A stretch of 64,000 nt of DNA from Pseudomonas sp. LP_7_YM (GTDB lineage: Bacteria; Pseudomonadota; Gammaproteobacteria; Pseudomonadales; Pseudomonadaceae). The notes below the pieces were generated by a model. That model was not told the origin of the DNA. It searched no databases and saw only the letters and a list, made by a program, of their open reading frames with translations. The stretch covers positions 124,001-188,000 of the forward strand of contig NZ_SOCT01000004.1 in the NCBI RefSeq assembly GCF_004364435.1. Direction: 5' to 3'. The stretch's first letter is position 1, and each line of letters begins with the position of its first letter. Shown one piece after another: positions 1 to 8,151 of the stretch. The position numbers were made by a program, and so were the translations under genes.

Positions 1-557
1 CGCTCGTACAGCTCGGCAAAATCCTTGACCGCATCCGGCAAGGCTACGCCGAGCTGCACGTTACGCTTGATCCGGGACATCGCCTCGTTGAGCGGATATC
101 CCGCCGAGTCGATACCTTGCAGCACCGCGTCGCCCAGCGTGCGACCGGATTTCAGGCTGCGCACTGCATGGTCCAGCAGTTGCGGCAGTTGCGCGATCAT
201 GCGGCTGACGCGGCGTTGATAGCGCAAGCTGACGTAAAGCCGCAGCAGGATGACCGGCAGCACCACGCCCAGTAGCAGACCGAACCAGTCATCGAGCAGA
301 TACCCCAGGAGCATCGCCATCAACCAGATGGTCACCGCCAAGGGCAAACGCTCGGTCGGGCGGCCGAGGCCGGCGCGCAGAAAGGCCCGTTCGATGCGCG
401 CAATGCCCGGTCGCGAAGCCACAGGTTCGGGCTGGCCCAAGGACAGCCGCGCCATGATCCGCTCGTTGGCGCCCTGATTCAGGCCGCGATAGAACAGATA
501 CGCCGACAACCCCATCAGCAACATGAAGATGAGTCCGAGAGCGATCCCCCCTTTCAC
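1..557 (-). CDS. tadB: TadB, Tad pilus inner-membrane platform protein (partial, C-terminus outside the window)
   Basis: This is a type II secretion F-family (GspF-like) protein that, with TadC, forms the inner-membrane platform for Flp pilus assembly. The reading frame starts at a GTG (557) that follows the stop of tadA by about 22 bases and stays open to the window edge, giving about 185 residues. The visible part has an N-terminal membrane segment (IALGLIFMLLMGLSAYLF), then a second hydrophobic pair around residues 75-105, then the soluble helical stretch with RMIAQLPQLLDHAVRSLKSG, typical of TadB just before the T2SSF domain. The start is my choice: an AGGTTCAAG stretch lies just upstream and no ATG in this frame precedes the membrane segment. 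A 93-codon ORF in another frame over the same bases is a shadow. Confidence 0.85.
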   Translation of the reverse strand, partial: MKGGIALGLIFMLLMGLSAYLFYRGLNQGANERIMARLSLGQPEPVASRPGIARIERAFLRAGLGRPTERLPLAVTIWLMAMLLGYLLDDWFGLLLGVVLPVILLRLYVSLRYQRRVSRMIAQLPQLLDHAVRSLKSGRTLGDAVLQGIDSAGYPLNEAMSRIKRNVQLGVALPDAVKDFAELYE

Positions 558-579
558 CTTGAACCTCCACAGTGCATGC

Positions 580-1842
580 CTAGTAGTCCATGTGCCGAAG
601 CTTGTCGCCTGCGGGGTTGATGGCCTCGCGCAGGAAACCGAAGCCTGAGCGGCGGTCGAGCCGGAACAGCGTGTTGGTGACGTAGACGTCTTCGCGTACC
701 CCGACCACTTCCACTACTTCGCTGACGCAACGGCGTCCATCGGGCATGCGCGTCAGCTGAATGATCACGTCGAGCGCGGCGCAGATCATCTGGCGCAGGG
801 TTTTCTCGGCGATCTGCCGACCGGTCAGGCCCACCAGTGTCTCGAGCCGCAATAGCGCATCCTGAGCATTGTTGGCGTGCACCGTACTCATCGACCCGTC
901 GTGACCGGTGTTCATCGCGGTCAGCACATCGACCACTTCCACCCCGCGGATCTCGCCGAGAATGATCCGGTCCGGCCGCATCCGCAAAGCGTTGCGGATC
1001 AGATCGCTGGAACGTACTTCGCCATGCCCTTCGGCATTGGGTGGACGGGTTTCCAGTCGCACCACGTGAGGGTGTCCGAGCTGCAGCTCGGCGACGTCTT
1101 CAATGGTCACCAAGCGTTGCTGGGTATGGATCATCTGGCTCAACACGTTAAGCATGGTGGTCTTGCCGGTGCCAGTGCCGCCGCTGATAAGAATGTTGCA
1201 GCGCTTGCTCACCGCGCTTTCCAGAAACTCGTAGATGGGTTGATCAATGGTCTGCATGGCCACCAGGTCGGCACTCTTGAGCATGTCCTTGCGGAATTTA
1301 CGGATCGACACACAAGGCCCGTCCAGCGCAATCGGCGGGATGATCGCGTTGACCCGGCTGCCATCGGGCAAGCGCGCATCGACCATAGGCGAGGAGGCAT
1401 CCAGACGTCGGCCCAACGGCGCAAGGATCCGTTGGATCACGCGCTCGACGTGGTGTGAGTCGATGAAACGCAGGTCCGAGTGGTGCAGCACCCCGTCACG
1501 CTCGATAAACACTTTGCTGGGGCCGTTGACCAGAATCTCGGTGACACTGTTATCGCGCAGGAGCACCTCCAGCGGACCGAAACCGGTGAGCTCATCCACC
1601 AGTTCCTCAGCCAGACGCTCCATCTCGTAGCGGGAAACCGCCAGACGCAGCCGCGCCACATACTCGGCCACCTTGTCGGAGACGAACTGTGCCAGCGCCG
1701 GACGTGTGCCCTCCAGCAGGTTACGCCCGCTTTCTTCAATGGCATCGATGATGTAGCGATGCAGAACCAGCTTCAGGTCCCGCCCATCGCCGCTGCCTTC
1801 CTGCGGACGGGGTGTAACGCCAAACAGCTTTTCGCCTTTCAT
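580..1842 (-). CDS. tadA: TadA/CpaF, Tad pilus assembly ATPase
   Basis: This is the hexameric secretion ATPase that powers Flp pilus assembly from the cytoplasmic face. The product has 420 residues. After an N-terminal helical region it carries the N2 motif [16 protein letters not shown]. The Walker A motif is [11 protein letters not shown], followed by the Asp box ([12 protein letters not shown]), Walker B ([10 protein letters not shown]) and the His box ([13 protein letters not shown]). The length matches CpaF/TadA. The ATG overlaps the tadZ stop in an ATGA arrangement, so translation of the two is probably coupled. It belongs to the minus-strand operon rcpC-rcpA-tadZ-tadA-tadB. Nothing looks degenerate. 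Confidence 0.96.
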   Translation of the reverse strand: MKGEKLFGVTPRPQEGSGDGRDLKLVLHRYIIDAIEESGRNLLEGTRPALAQFVSDKVAEYVARLRLAVSRYEMERLAEELVDELTGFGPLEVLLRDNSVTEILVNGPSKVFIERDGVLHHSDLRFIDSHHVERVIQRILAPLGRRLDASSPMVDARLPDGSRVNAIIPPIALDGPCVSIRKFRKDMLKSADLVAMQTIDQPIYEFLESAVSKRCNILISGGTGTGKTTMLNVLSQMIHTQQRLVTIEDVAELQLGHPHVVRLETRPPNAEGHGEVRSSDLIRNALRMRPDRIILGEIRGVEVVDVLTAMNTGHDGSMSTVHANNAQDALLRLETLVGLTGRQIAEKTLRQMICAALDVIIQLTRMPDGRRCVSEVVEVVGVREDVYVTNTLFRLDRRSGFGFLREAINPAGDKLRHMDY

Positions 1843-3038
1843 TTACGGGCTCCCAATAAACGCCCCAACCAGCTTTTACGGGGCTTGTCCGAGGGTTGTG
1901 AACGGACGACGATTCGCTCGCCGAGGGTGCGCAATCCGGTGCTCAGCGATTCCCGGGGCGACAACTCGAACAACGACAACCCCTGGTTTTTTGCATTCAG
2001 ACGCACCTCCGGGCTCAGCGGCAGCACTGCCATCGCCGGCAGGCCGAAGGTCTTCTCCAGCGCCTCGGAATTGGGCGTGACATGGCGCATGTATTTGTCC
2101 ACCAGCAACCCTCCCTGCTGCAGCTGCAGGCCTTTCTCGCGCCAGAGGTTAAGAATCGCCAAGTTGCGCCTGCACTCGATGACGTTCTGATCGACGTACC
2201 ACAGCAACCGGTCGCAGTGGGCGACGAAGGTTCGCAACGACTGGCTGTCCGGTTGCCCGACCAGGTTCACCACCACATTCTGGAAGTGCTGACGCAGGGC
2301 GCTGAGCAGCATGTACAGCTCCGCCGCGCTGGTGTGCTCCAGCGACATGTCGTCGTTGCCATAGGCCAGAATACGCAGCTGACTGGGGTGCACGGCGAAG
2401 GCGCTGTCGATCAAGGTCGAGTCGAGACGGCGCAGGTGACGCAGCGCATCACCGAAATTGAACGAGGACTCAAGGTTGAGGATCGCCAGACTGTCGCCAC
2501 GGGGCATGCCCAGATCCAGCAACAGCGTGCGCTGCTCTTTCTGCTGCGCCACCAACGCCAGATGCGCCGAGATCAGCGCACCATCGCCATCGCATTGAGC
2601 GCCGTAAATAACCGTCAGGCCGCCCATGTTCGGGTTGGGCGCAACCGCAGGCAGGCGTTTGCTCAGGCGTCGAACCAGCCCGGCGACTTCACTGGAACGC
2701 GACCCGTAGGCGACGAAATCCCGCGCCCCGGCGCGCATGGCGTTGAGCACCAGCTGGTTGTCCATGCCGTCACCGAGGGCCACGATTGCCAGCATCGGCT
2801 TGGCTTCCAGTGCGCCTTCGATCAACGCGCTCTGGTTCACCAGGTGGTCCCGGTCCAAGCCCACGAACACCACACTGGCGAAAGTCACGTCCACCAACGC
2901 CAGCAGTTCGTCGAGGCTGCCGGTACCCGCGCTGACCACCTGACCGAGCGGCAACAGTGCACCTTGCAGCCATTCCAGGTCGGTGGTGTTGCGCGCGATG
3001 GCCAGAAAGGTCTGGCTTAGATTGGGCCCCTGGCTCAT
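1839..3038 (-). CDS. tadZ: TadZ/CpaE, pilus-localising MinD-like protein
   Basis: TadZ/CpaE proteins place the Tad apparatus at the pole. They have an atypical receiver domain in front of a ParA/MinD-type ATPase fold. In this 399-residue product the N-terminal ~130 residues read as a receiver-like domain (VDVTFASVVFVGLDRD, MRAGARDFVAYGSRSSEV). The rest resembles the MinD fold (LTVIYGAQCDGDGALISAHL, LLLDLGMPRGDSLAIL), but the P-loop is degenerate: the usual KGGxGKT is replaced by AQCDGDGAL. Such loss is common in this family. The start overlaps the rcpA stop (ATGA), and its own stop overlaps the tadA start, so the operon is tightly packed. Confidence 0.92.
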   Translation of the reverse strand: MSQGPNLSQTFLAIARNTTDLEWLQGALLPLGQVVSAGTGSLDELLALVDVTFASVVFVGLDRDHLVNQSALIEGALEAKPMLAIVALGDGMDNQLVLNAMRAGARDFVAYGSRSSEVAGLVRRLSKRLPAVAPNPNMGGLTVIYGAQCDGDGALISAHLALVAQQKEQRTLLLDLGMPRGDSLAILNLESSFNFGDALRHLRRLDSTLIDSAFAVHPSQLRILAYGNDDMSLEHTSAAELYMLLSALRQHFQNVVVNLVGQPDSQSLRTFVAHCDRLLWYVDQNVIECRRNLAILNLWREKGLQLQQGGLLVDKYMRHVTPNSEALEKTFGLPAMAVLPLSPEVRLNAKNQGLSLFELSPRESLSTGLRTLGERIVVRSQPSDKPRKSWLGRLLGARK

Positions 3039-4288
3039 TGCGACAACCCGCTGCGGCGATCAAAGCTGCCGTTTTCGAGGAAATACATTTTGAGGAAGCT
3101 CGGGTCGTAATTGCGCAAGCCCTCACCCGGTAGTGATGGCAGCGGCGCGTTGACCGCCATGGGCTGGACCAGATGCGGCGTAACAATCATCAGCAGTTCG
3201 CGCTCTTCACGATTGATTTGCGAGCTGCGAAACAGTGCGCCAAGGATCGGGATATCGCCCAGTCCCGGAAACTTGTCCACCGCCGCGATATTGCTGGTGT
3301 TGATCAGGCCGCTGATAACGAAGCTTTCGCCGTCGGCCAGGGACACGCTGGTGTCGGTACGGCGGACATTGAGGGCCGGCACGGTGGTGCCGCCGATGGT
3401 AACGCCCGCCGTGAAGTCCAGCTCGCTGACCTCGGGCGCAACCTTCAGGGAAATACGATTGCGCCCCACCACTGTCGGGGTCAGCGTCAGACGCACGCCG
3501 TATTCCTTGTACTCGATGGAAATGCCGTTGCCTTCGCCGTTGGGCACCGGCACCGGAAACTCGCCCCCTGCCAGAAAACTTGCGCTCTGCCCGCTCAAGG
3601 CAACCAGGCTGGGCCTTGCCAGGGTGTACGCGAAACCGCTGCTCTCCATGGCGTTGAGCATACCCAGAACCTTGCTGCCGCCCCCGCCCCAGACGATGTT
3701 GAAGGTATTGTTGTTCAACGGAATGCCCGGAAGCGTGCCGCTTACCGACCCCGGCGTCACGTTCACGCCCGGCACGGTGCCGGGCGATCCGAACAGGAAG
3801 TTGTTCGAACCCCGGCCGAAGATCGACGTGCTGGCCTCTTTGAGCTTGGTACGACTGACCTCGACGAAACGAATATCGGTCTGCACCTGGCTGGGCAACA
3901 GCGGGTCTTCGGAAGGGGGCAACAGCGGGTCGGTCATCGCCGTGCTGGCGGCGCCGCGTACGAATACCATGCTTTGCCGGGGCGACGCCGAGCAGGCGGT
4001 CCAGATCATCAGACTGGTGGTGCCCGGTCCGACGCCCGTCAGCAGGAAGGCGCTGTTGTCATCGCCGTTGACGTGCACATCGGCAATTTTCGGATCACCC
4101 ACCGCCAGCCGCGTGATCCCCACCGGCGAGTGAATGTCCTGCTGCACACCCTGGCCGATTTCCATGGCAGCAGGCATCGCCGATAACGCAGAACAACCGG
4201 CGGGCGCGGCCACGGCCACGCCCTGACACAACCCGGCAGACATAAAGGTCAGTACGACACGGTTCAACACCGGTTTGGAACGGCTCAT
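3035..4288 (-). CDS. rcpA: RcpA/CpaC, outer-membrane secretin of the Tad pilus
   Basis: This forms the outer-membrane pore of the Flp/Tad pilus. I start it at the ATG at 4288 because AAGGA lies 9 bases upstream; a TTG at 4297 would abut that ribosome site with no spacing. The product has 417 residues: a signal peptide ending near VAVAA/APAG, an N-terminal pilus/BON-like domain (GITRLAVGDPKIADVHV), and the secretin domain with VPVPNGEGNGISIEYKEYGV, VRRTDTSVSLADGESFVISG and the C-terminal secretin signature around VDKFPGLGDIPILGALFRSS. Length and order are normal for RcpA. Confidence 0.95.
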   Translation of the reverse strand: MSRSKPVLNRVVLTFMSAGLCQGVAVAAPAGCSALSAMPAAMEIGQGVQQDIHSPVGITRLAVGDPKIADVHVNGDDNSAFLLTGVGPGTTSLMIWTACSASPRQSMVFVRGAASTAMTDPLLPPSEDPLLPSQVQTDIRFVEVSRTKLKEASTSIFGRGSNNFLFGSPGTVPGVNVTPGSVSGTLPGIPLNNNTFNIVWGGGGSKVLGMLNAMESSGFAYTLARPSLVALSGQSASFLAGGEFPVPVPNGEGNGISIEYKEYGVRLTLTPTVVGRNRISLKVAPEVSELDFTAGVTIGGTTVPALNVRRTDTSVSLADGESFVISGLINTSNIAAVDKFPGLGDIPILGALFRSSQINREERELLMIVTPHLVQPMAVNAPLPSLPGEGLRNYDPSFLKMYFLENGSFDRRSGLSQ

Positions 4289-4309
4289 CAACTGCAATCC
4301 TTGCTCGAC

Positions 4310-5266
4310 TCAGGGGGTTTGCGGCGCAGTCTGGTTGCCACGAATGATTTCCACCGACCGCGGGCCGTGAGGGGGCCCACCGCCGGTCCGGACAGCGACG
4401 CTCGACTGCAAGCTCAGTTGGTTGAAGTGCGTAACGTTTCGATTGGCGGTGTCCAGCTGCACCGCGATGTCACTGTCGCCTGCCCAATAGCGCTGCAGGT
4501 TCTTCTCATCGGCACTGCGCACGGCCAGGCGTAAAGGACCGGCCTGTGAGGCAAGCATCAAGCGGTTGAGGAATTGTTCCGGCACGGCGACGACGACATT
4601 GCGGGCATTGATCGCAAGCTTCATCTGCTGGGCACGATCGTCACGGCTGCCGGACTGTTCATCGGGGCCCTGATTCTGCGGTCCGGTGAACGCACCGACG
4701 CTGAGCACGCGCAGCGCTGGCACGACGGTCTGGGCACTGCGGTCGGTACTGGCCTGATCGGGGGGAATATAAAGCAGCACATCAACGTAATCGCCGGGGC
4801 TCAGGTGCCCGCCCGCACCGATGATTTCATCGATGGCCAACGCCAGCGCACGCTCGCCAGGGCGAATCATCCGCGCCAGCGTGCCGCCAGCCTCGAAACT
4901 GCTGTCGGTTAGCCAGGTGCCCGCCGCAAGCGGCCGCCAGGACATGCGTCCTATGGCGTCTTCGGGTTTGCTGAAGCTGCCGACCGGAGCAACTTTGAGG
5001 TGTTCGACGAGCACGTCCTCAGACTTGATGGTTTCGTAGGGCGAGAGGTCTCGGGCCAAGACCAGCACCGGCTGGCGGGTCGGGTCTTCGGCTGGCTTTT
5101 CGGCAACAGCCGGACCGACCGGGGGCCCCGTCTGAGCCGCGGTCTCGGCAACAGGGACCTGCGGCGCGGGCGCGGGTTGACGGCTCAATACCAGTCCCCA
5201 ATACCCGGCAAACAGCGCACCCAGCAAAAACAGTACAGCGAGCCCCATCGTGACGCGACTGCTCAT
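4310..5266 (-). CDS. rcpC: RcpC/CpaB, Tad pilus assembly protein
   Basis: First gene of the minus-strand Tad operon. RcpC/CpaB proteins have an N-terminal membrane anchor followed by SAF-like (antifreeze/beta-clip) domains and are thought to stabilise the secretin in the periplasm. The 318-residue product has an anchor at residues 6-28 (TMGLAVLFLLGALFAGYWGL), a Pro/Ala linker to about residue 65, and the beta-clip region beginning VLVLARDLSPYETIKSEDV. The SAF core is RPGERALALAIDEIIGAGG with LSPGDYVDVLLYIPP. GGGAGG-like GGGAGG/GCGAC spacing (GGGAGGGCGAC before ATG) is a strong ribosome site. It is divergent from flp across 317 bases. Confidence 0.93.
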   Translation of the reverse strand: MSSRVTMGLAVLFLLGALFAGYWGLVLSRQPAPAPQVPVAETAAQTGPPVGPAVAEKPAEDPTRQPVLVLARDLSPYETIKSEDVLVEHLKVAPVGSFSKPEDAIGRMSWRPLAAGTWLTDSSFEAGGTLARMIRPGERALALAIDEIIGAGGHLSPGDYVDVLLYIPPDQASTDRSAQTVVPALRVLSVGAFTGPQNQGPDEQSGSRDDRAQQMKLAINARNVVVAVPEQFLNRLMLASQAGPLRLAVRSADEKNLQRYWAGDSDIAVQLDTANRNVTHFNQLSLQSSVAVRTGGGPPHGPRSVEIIRGNQTAPQTP

Positions 5267-5583
5267 GTCGCCCTCCCATCCCTGACTACAATCTCAAAAC
5301 GTTAAGCGACCATCTGGCAGTCAGTTGGCGGTGAACATTCGTCATTTCGTTTATGAAGGTAGTCGAGGTCATTCAAAACGCCATTACTCGCCGGAAATTT
5401 CCTGAACATTCATTCGTTCGAGGGTCGCAAAGCCGAGCGCATGAGTCATTTGCCGTTATCACTTTGTGATTAATGCTTTCTTGTGATTGTGTAGTCCGGC
5501 ATTGGCGGCAATGCTGTAGCTACGACAGAGTGTTTAATGTGTGTATCTGCGTAGTCGCGCCTTCAGGCGCAGGGAGAAGTCCG
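5267..5583. promoter_or_regulatory. Divergent intergenic region between rcpC and flp
   Basis: These 317 bases are more AT-rich than the flanking genes and hold no gene I can support. They must contain the promoters for the minus-strand rcpC operon and for the plus-strand flp gene. An ORF that starts at 5473 and runs into flp is only an in-frame extension without a signal. I could not assign -35/-10 boxes or an operator with confidence. Confidence 0.5.
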
Positions 5584-5775
5584 ATGTTCCTAACGTACCT
5601 ATCAGTGTTGATTCGCCGTTTCATAAAGGACGAGGAAGCTGCGTCCGCCATCGAATACGCCATTGTGGCCTCAATGGTTGCTCTGATCGCCATCCTGTTC
5701 CTCACCAACATCGGTGTAAGAATCAGGGCCATGTTCAACGCCATTCTCACCGGGCTTGGAGGCACTGCGGTATAA
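5584..5775 (+). CDS. flp: Flp, type IVb pilin subunit
   Basis: Major pilin of the Tad pilus, processed by a dedicated prepilin peptidase (FppA/TadV, not in the window). The 63-residue protein has a basic leader (RRFIKDEEA) and then the Flp motif AASAIEYAIVASMVALIAIL, with Glu at +5 and Tyr at +6, and a single hydrophobic stretch. I start at the ATG at 5584, preceded by GGGAGAAGTCCG. In most Flp pilins the residue before the cut is Gly; here the aligned residue is Ala (DEEA/ASAIEY). It is transcribed away from rcpC and the other tad genes, the common arrangement. Confidence 0.93.
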   Translation: MFLTYLSVLIRRFIKDEEAASAIEYAIVASMVALIAILFLTNIGVRIRAMFNAILTGLGGTAV

Positions 5776-5838
5776 CCCTCCAACACGGGTTTAACCTGAA
5801 ATCATGTATATCCACCAGGTCCGGCAAGGGACTAAGAC

Positions 5839-6249
5839 ATGGCCGCACGCCCCGCACGCCAACAACTGTTGCTCGTTGACGATGAAGAGGACGCCAACGA
5901 GGAACTCGCCGAGTTGCTCGAAGGCGAGGGGTTTCGCTGCTTCACCGCGCCGTCCGTCAAGGAGGCGCTGAAGCAGCTGACCCTGCATCCGGATATTGCG
6001 CTGGTGATCACCGATCTGCGGATGCCGGAAGAAAGCGGTATCTCACTGATCAAGCGGCTGCGCGAGCACACCTCACGTCAGCACTTGCCAGTGATCGTCA
6101 CCTCGGGGCACGCCGACATGGATGACGTCAGCGACCTGCTGCGCCTGCAGGTACTGGATCTGTTCCGCAAACCCATCTATCACGTGCGCCTGCTCGAAAC
6201 CCTGAACAATCTGTTCCCCGAGCCGAAGGTTTATCAGGTAGGGCAGTAA
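5839..6249 (+). CDS. Stand-alone receiver-domain response regulator
   Basis: A 136-residue CheY-like protein with one receiver domain and no output domain. The acidic pair is D14/D15 (LLLVDDEED), the phosphoacceptor is D59 (VITDLRMPEESG), the conserved Ser/Thr is in VIVTSGHAD, and the conserved Lys is in LFRKPIYH, so phosphorylation should be possible. AAGGGA precedes the ATG. It lies 63 bases downstream of flp on the same strand and could be co-transcribed with the pilin, so a role in controlling Flp piliation is reasonable but unproven. No histidine kinase is visible nearby. Confidence 0.88.
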   Translation: MAARPARQQLLLVDDEEDANEELAELLEGEGFRCFTAPSVKEALKQLTLHPDIALVITDLRMPEESGISLIKRLREHTSRQHLPVIVTSGHADMDDVSDLLRLQVLDLFRKPIYHVRLLETLNNLFPEPKVYQVGQ

Positions 6250-6295
6250 TCCACTGCTACCCATCATCCAGCTTTCATAAACGCCGGGTTGCCCA

Positions 6296-7972
6296 TCAGA
6301 GCTGATAACTGAAGCTCAAGGTAAATCGCGGATTACGGTTGAAGCTGTCCAGGCCTGGGTCGGACATGGGTTTAGCTGCCTCCACCGCAATGTTGTAATA
6401 ACGCCCATCACCCAAGCGCAAACCCAACGCCGACGATGACAGTCTCGAGTCCTTCACCTGAAGTTGGTTGAACCGGGTCCGCGCAGTATCCAATACCCCA
6501 TACGGTTGCAGCACTTTCACCCAGTTGCCATCGCGCATGAAGTTGTAGTTGACCTCGTACGCCACGCCCCAGCCCTTGTCGCCCGATGCCTGGTCGGCGG
6601 GGTAACCGCGACCGAAATTCTGCCCGCCGAACTGCGCCCGCTCGCTGTCCGGCAAGGTGTCGTTGCTCCAGTACAACGCTGCCGAAAACACCCCCTGCCA
6701 ATGCTCGAAGAACTTGTCGCTCTGAACCCCGGACAAACGCGCCCGAAAGAAATCAAGGTCATAGGTGTTGTCGTCGGTTTTGGCGCCCATGCCGTCAATC
6801 CCCCGGTACACGCCGCCACTGAGAATTCGCAGTTGTCGGTCCGTTGACTTGCGCCAGTCGCCCTCGATGGCCAGCGCTCGTATGTCGGTCCGACTCTGGA
6901 TGCTCAAGGGAAAACCGACCACGTCATAGCGGATCTTGTCGTTGACCGCGTACACCCGCGCTCCGGCACTCACCCATTCGTTCCGGGCCGCAATCAACGG
7001 GCAGGTGAAACCTATGGAAAGGCGGTCGTTATCGCGCCGCTGGTTGAGCTCCAGGCCGTTATTCAGCGCGATGTTGGTGGCCGGCTCGCTACGGTAATGG
7101 GACGCCGACAGGTTCAACTGGGTACCCTCGGTATTGAGGAACTGACTGTAGTCGAGGCGGTAGTAGTGTTCCCTGTCATCACCCGGCGGAAACAGCGCGC
7201 TGAAGGTCAGTTGCTCGGCCGTCGACGTTTGCGCGTTGCTGCTCACGCCCAGTAGCGCCTGTAAGCCCTGGCGGTTGTCATCAGTGGTGCTAAGCGTGCT
7301 GGTGAGCGGTTTGCGCGAAGCCTGAGCAATCAGCGTGGTCGCGCCGTCCGTGGTGCCCGGTGGCGGCACCTGCGCCTGCAAGGTCACGCCCGGCACCCGG
7401 CTCATCAGCGAGGTATAACGCTCGAAGGTTTTGCGGGTCAGCGGGCGCTCCTGCTTGATCTTGTCGACCAACTTTTGCAAGTACGCCGACACATTGCCGA
7501 TCTCCCCTTCCAGCCGATAATCGCGCACGTAGCCCTCTACCAATACCACTCGCACCAGCCCCTGCTCGAAACCTTGCGTCGGCAGAAAGGCGTAAGAAAG
7601 CAGATAGCCGTCGTTCTGATAACGCTGGGTGATGCCACGTGTGGCCTCGATCAATTCCGCAAGCGTCGCGTCCCGACCGATCAAGGGCTGATAGGCAGCT
7701 CCGAGTTGTTCCAAAGGATAAACGGTGCCGCCTTCGATACGGATTTTGCGCACACCTACTTTGGTGTTCATCATCAACGCGGTGGTATCGGCAGGCGGTA
7801 TTGGCACTTGCGGGGCGGGCGTGGCGGGACGATAGGCATCGGCAGGAAGGTTTGGCGCCGGGAGCCTGCGCTCACGGTCATTGCTGTTGAGATAAGCGGG
7901 AAGTGCATCTGCGTTTGCGAACGACGCAGAGGTACAGATACCCAACATCAGGACAGGGATACAGGCACGCAT
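6296..7972 (-). CDS. Two-partner secretion outer-membrane transporter (ShlB/FhaC/HecB family)
   Basis: TpsB proteins are Omp85-superfamily beta-barrels that export large TpsA exoproteins. I start at the ATG at 7972 (MRACIPVLM...), which gives a signal peptide ending near SFANA and has GGAG 7 bases upstream; the longer frame to 8107 lacks these. The ~558-residue product has a POTRA_2 domain (IRIEGGTVYPLEQLGAAYQP) with LVRVVLVEGYVRDYRLEGEI. The barrel follows, with FGGQNFGRGYPADQASGDKG as the likely loop-6 region, and it ends in aromatic FTLSFSYQL. It lies 179 bases after a repetitive lipoprotein gene on the same strand. No TpsA gene with a TPS domain lies beside it. Confidence 0.9.
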   Translation of the reverse strand: MRACIPVLMLGICTSASFANADALPAYLNSNDRERRLPAPNLPADAYRPATPAPQVPIPPADTTALMMNTKVGVRKIRIEGGTVYPLEQLGAAYQPLIGRDATLAELIEATRGITQRYQNDGYLLSYAFLPTQGFEQGLVRVVLVEGYVRDYRLEGEIGNVSAYLQKLVDKIKQERPLTRKTFERYTSLMSRVPGVTLQAQVPPPGTTDGATTLIAQASRKPLTSTLSTTDDNRQGLQALLGVSSNAQTSTAEQLTFSALFPPGDDREHYYRLDYSQFLNTEGTQLNLSASHYRSEPATNIALNNGLELNQRRDNDRLSIGFTCPLIAARNEWVSAGARVYAVNDKIRYDVVGFPLSIQSRTDIRALAIEGDWRKSTDRQLRILSGGVYRGIDGMGAKTDDNTYDLDFFRARLSGVQSDKFFEHWQGVFSAALYWSNDTLPDSERAQFGGQNFGRGYPADQASGDKGWGVAYEVNYNFMRDGNWVKVLQPYGVLDTARTRFNQLQVKDSRLSSSALGLRLGDGRYYNIAVEAAKPMSDPGLDSFNRNPRFTLSFSYQL

Positions 7973-8151
7973 ACGGACACTCCAGTGACCACGACAGCAG
8001 TGCTCAAGCAAAAAAAGACAGGGGATCATCCAACTCCCCTGTCTGAAACAAGCGTAGGCGTAATGTGAGAAGTCGCTACCCTGGCAAGCCTGGAAAGAAC
8101 ACTCCATCGCGCGCAGGCAACTCGCGATAGTTCTCGCCCGCCTGGTACGGG

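Noticed and set aside
5324..5338. A GG-N10-GC pattern (TGGCAGTCAGTTGGC) upstream of flp that might be a sigma-54 promoter.
   Set aside because: The -12 box reads TGGC where TTGC is expected and nothing else supports it; the spacing could be chance.
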